NCBI GenBank assembly: GCA_005878685.1
Contig: VBLN01000109.1
Coordinates: 7,144-13,931 of the forward strand
Length of the DNA: 6,788 nt
Source of the DNA: Deltaproteobacteria bacterium
GTDB taxonomy: Bacteria; Desulfobacterota; Binatia; UBA9968
Direction of reading: 5' to 3'
This document shows positions 5,071 through 6,788 of the stretch, piece by piece. A program made the position numbers and the translations under genes. Below the pieces are notes generated by a model. The model saw nothing but the letters and a program-made list of their open reading frames with translations, was not told the origin of the DNA and made no database searches. How positions within the stretch are numbered: the stretch's first letter is position 1; every line of letters begins with the position of its first letter.

Positions 5071-6525
5071 TCAAACGGTCTTTCTCTCTTGCGCAGCCGC
5101 GCGCACCGCGCGCACAATATTGACGTAGCCCGTGCACATGCAAAGATTACCGCCGAGGCCGACGCGTATTTCTTCTTCCGTCGGATCGGCATGGTCGCGC
5201 AGCAGTTCCAGCGCCGCCAAGATCATCCCCGGCGTGCAAAAGCCGCATTGCAGCGCATGGTGTTGCCGAAATGCCAGCTGCAAGGGATGGAGCGCTTCGT
5301 TCGTGCCAATGCCTTCGATAGTGATAATCTCCGCGCCGTCGGCCTGGGCGGCAAAGAGCAAGCAGGAGCGCACCGTCCGGCCGTCGAGCATAATCGTGCA
5401 AGCGCCGCATACGCCATGCTCGCAGCCGACATGGGTTCCGACCAAACCGAGATCATGACGCAGAAAGTCCACCAGCGAGCAGCGCGGTTCCACGGTCGCC
5501 GTGCGGCGCACCCCATTGACCGCAACGGCAATGGAAATCCTCTCGCCTGGGCCCGACGAACCATTGGGCTCTCTGGACGATGCGGCGCGCAAGTGTTCCG
5601 TCTCCCCTCGCGGGAAAGGCCTGCCCTGAGCGGAGTCGAAGGGGCCAGGGTCACGGCGCGTTGCAACCCGGCTCTCGGCGACGCTGAGCGCACGGCGCAC
5701 CAACACCCTCGCAACGTGGCGCCGATAGCTCGATGAAGCGTGGATGTCGGACGGCGGATCCACCGCTTGCGTGGCAATATCAGCCGCCCGGCGAAACGGT
5801 TCGGCGCCAGGCCACTCACCCAAGAGCGCCGCTTCCGCCGCCTCCACGCGCAACGGCGCCGGACCAACTCCGCCGAGAGCGACGCGGACAAAGGCAATGC
5901 GACGATCGCCACCCAAGCCCAGAACCACGGCCACGGCGACGATGGCAAAATCGCCGTGCCGGCGCGTAATCTCGCTGCAGCACCAGCCGCAAGCCGCAGG
6001 CGGCAGCCGAAAATCAATCCCAACTAACAGTTCGTCCGGCGCAATGTCAGTAAGCAGATATCCTTGATAGAAATCCTTCGCCGCAACCGATCGGTTCGCC
6101 TGTGCGCTGCGCAGATGGAAGTTGGCATCCAAAGCGGTGGCGATCAGCGGCAGCTCCGCTGAAGGATCGGCGTGGACCATACTGCCGCCGACGGTGCCAC
6201 GGTTGCGGATCGCCGGATGGGCGACTTGCTCGATCGCTTCGCGAAGAATCGGCAAACGTTCAGCGATCGATGGCGAGCCCTCTACATCCCGTTGCCGTAC
6301 CATGGCGCCCAGCGAGAGGGTTTGATCGTCGATCTCGATCTTGTCCAAGCCTTCGACCCCGTTCAGATCGATCAGGTAATGCGGCTGGGCCAGACGGAAA
6401 TTCATCAACGGCACGAGGCTCTGGCCGCCAGCGAGAACCTTAGCCTCATCGCGGTAAGATTGGAGGAGCCCTAACGCCTCATCGACGCTTCTCGGCCGGA
6501 GTAAATTGAATGGCGCCGGTTTCAT
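5071..6525 (-). CDS. Fused FAD-binding and [2Fe-2S] subunits of a molybdenum hydroxylase (CoxM-CoxS type)
   Basis: This 484-residue frame combines two electron-transfer subunits that are normally separate in CO dehydrogenase-type enzymes. Residues 1 to about 285 are a full FAD-binding (CoxM-like) subunit, with AGGQSL at 32-37, R-N-R-G-T-V-G-G-S-M at about 107-116, HADPSAELP at 118-126, and the CO dehydrogenase flavoprotein C-terminal domain to about residue 280. Residues about 329-484 are a full ferredoxin-like (CoxS-like) subunit with all eight cluster cysteines: 368, 373, 376, 388 (plant-type cluster) and 427, 430, 462, 464 (helical-domain cluster). A linker of about 40 residues joins them. 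The ATG at 6525 is chosen because the FAD domain begins there and AGGG lies 6 nt upstream. The frame is open 60 codons further, overlapping the hydrolase, but that stretch has no homology. A TTG at 5592 preceded by GGGGAG could start a separate FeS subunit. The partner is the Mo subunit downstream. Confidence 0.9.
   Translation of the reverse strand: MKPAPFNLLRPRSVDEALGLLQSYRDEAKVLAGGQSLVPLMNFRLAQPHYLIDLNGVEGLDKIEIDDQTLSLGAMVRQRDVEGSPSIAERLPILREAIEQVAHPAIRNRGTVGGSMVHADPSAELPLIATALDANFHLRSAQANRSVAAKDFYQGYLLTDIAPDELLVGIDFRLPPAACGWCCSEITRRHGDFAIVAVAVVLGLGGDRRIAFVRVALGGVGPAPLRVEAAEAALLGEWPGAEPFRRAADIATQAVDPPSDIHASSSYRRHVARVLVRRALSVAESRVATRRDPGPFDSAQGRPFPRGETEHLRAASSREPNGSSGPGERISIAVAVNGVRRTATVEPRCSLVDFLRHDLGLVGTHVGCEHGVCGACTIMLDGRTVRSCLLFAAQADGAEIITIEGIGTNEALHPLQLAFRQHHALQCGFCTPGMILAALELLRDHADPTEEEIRVGLGGNLCMCTGYVNIVRAVRAAAQERKTV
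5618..5646. repeat. Dispersed-repeat-like element inside the FAD/FeS fusion linker
   Basis: On the minus strand this segment reads GGCCCCTTCGACTCCGCTCA followed by GGGCAGGCC. It is bounded by GGCC at both ends and is partly self-complementary (GGGCCC/CCT against AGG/GGGC). It encodes P-F-D-S-A-Q-G-R-P in the linker. It resembles the CTTCGACTCCGCTCAGG repeats that I recall scattered through intergenic DNA of many environmental bacterial genomes; that resemblance is from memory. Its position exactly between two normally separate subunits suggests the linker was once intergenic. Confidence 0.5.
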
Positions 6526-6591
6526 AATCAGCCCTAGGCACGTTACAGATGCCACGGGAGGCGACGGGCAAACCCATTTTTCTAACCTATT

Positions 6592-6614
6592 CGGTTGCCT
6601 CCTACCGGTTGCCT
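6592..6614. repeat. Short direct repeat in the hydrolase-FAD/FeS spacer
   Basis: CGGTTGCCT occurs at 6592-6600 and again at 6606-6614, 14 nt apart start to start, within the 98-nt spacer between the hydrolase stop and the FAD/FeS start. Nothing else in this spacer is recognisable; the ribosome-binding AGGG lies close to the ATG at 6525. The repeat may be a regulator site or chance. Confidence 0.3.
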
Positions 6615-6623
6615 GACGCCCTT

Positions 6624-6788
6624 TTAGTTCAACTCCCCCTTGAGGAATTCGACGGCGATCCGGTTGAACTCTTCGGGATGTTCGGTCTGCGCGTGCAACC
6701 CGCAACCGGACATTGCGTAGAGCTTGGCGCCCGGCGTCATGTTAAACGCGATGAGAGCCTGCTCGATCGGCAAAACTTTATTCTCTTT
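6624..6788 (-). CDS. Alpha/beta hydrolase, C-terminal 54 residues (cut by window edge)
   Basis: Only the end of the gene is present, open to the right edge and ending at a TAA at 6624. The residues read V-L-P-I-E-Q-A at 5-11, M-T-P-G-A-K-L-Y-A-M at 17-26, then CGLHAQTEHPEEFNRI at about 29-44 and a short tail. This is the typical final strand and helix of alpha/beta hydrolases related to meta-cleavage-product hydrolases, where the catalytic His usually sits in a C-G-H-W-A-Q-x-E-H-P-E-E-F context. Here the order is G-L-H, so the likely catalytic His32 is one position later than the common pattern. Substrate cannot be inferred. It is the first visible gene of the minus-strand cluster, 98 nt before the FAD/FeS gene. 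Confidence 0.8.
   Translation of the reverse strand, partial: KENKVLPIEQALIAFNMTPGAKLYAMSGCGLHAQTEHPEEFNRIAVEFLKGELN

Noticed and set aside
5089..5736. Plus-strand open frame of 215 codons
   Set aside because: It is antisense to the [2Fe-2S] domain and has no domain pattern.
6526..6705. 60-residue N-terminal extension of the FAD/FeS protein
   Set aside because: It has basic, low-complexity composition and no homology, overlaps the hydrolase in another frame, and the FAD domain begins normally at the ATG at 6525.

Overview
The window is one strand-coherent gene cluster: every gene I can support lies on the minus strand, so transcription runs from the right edge to the left. The DNA is GC-rich, and the set of genes (a molybdenum hydroxylase, a UbiD-type decarboxylase, a medium-chain dehydrogenase, a gentisate-dioxygenase-like cupin and an alpha/beta hydrolase) looks like an aromatic or heterocycle catabolic locus of an uncultured environmental (soil or sediment type) bacterium. 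I cannot place the phylum from this sequence.

Layout in transcription order. 6788-6624: C-terminal end of an alpha/beta hydrolase. 6525-5071: one open frame holding a complete FAD-binding subunit followed by a complete [2Fe-2S] subunit of a xanthine dehydrogenase/CO dehydrogenase-family enzyme, joined by a roughly 40-residue linker that looks like former intergenic DNA. 5070-4907: spacer with a large imperfect inverted repeat. 4906-2498: the molybdopterin-binding large subunit. 2404-1865: a UbiD-family protein that keeps the N-terminal and C-terminal ends but has lost the catalytic middle, in frame. 1864-1776: spacer with competing hairpins and a possible leader peptide. 1775-661: a zinc-type alcohol dehydrogenase split by a one-base frameshift near its C-terminal third. 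611-about 499: a tiny, possibly frameshifted ORF. 464-1: N-terminal part of a gentisate 1,2-dioxygenase-like cupin, cut by the window edge.

How the parts could work together (inference): the molybdenum enzyme would hydroxylate a ring or aldehyde substrate using water, passing electrons from Mo-pterin through two [2Fe-2S] clusters to FAD. The dehydrogenase, decarboxylase and hydrolase would be side-chain or ring-processing steps, and the cupin a ring-cleaving dioxygenase. The substrate cannot be read from the sequence.

The main oddities are the FAD-then-FeS fusion (reverse of the order in xanthine dehydrogenase small subunits), the internally deleted UbiD protein, and possible frameshifts clustered in the distal half of the cluster. 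The last two could mean decay of that part of the operon, or consensus errors in the assembly. I do not see a clearly new biological system, phage, CRISPR array, RNA gene or insertion sequence.
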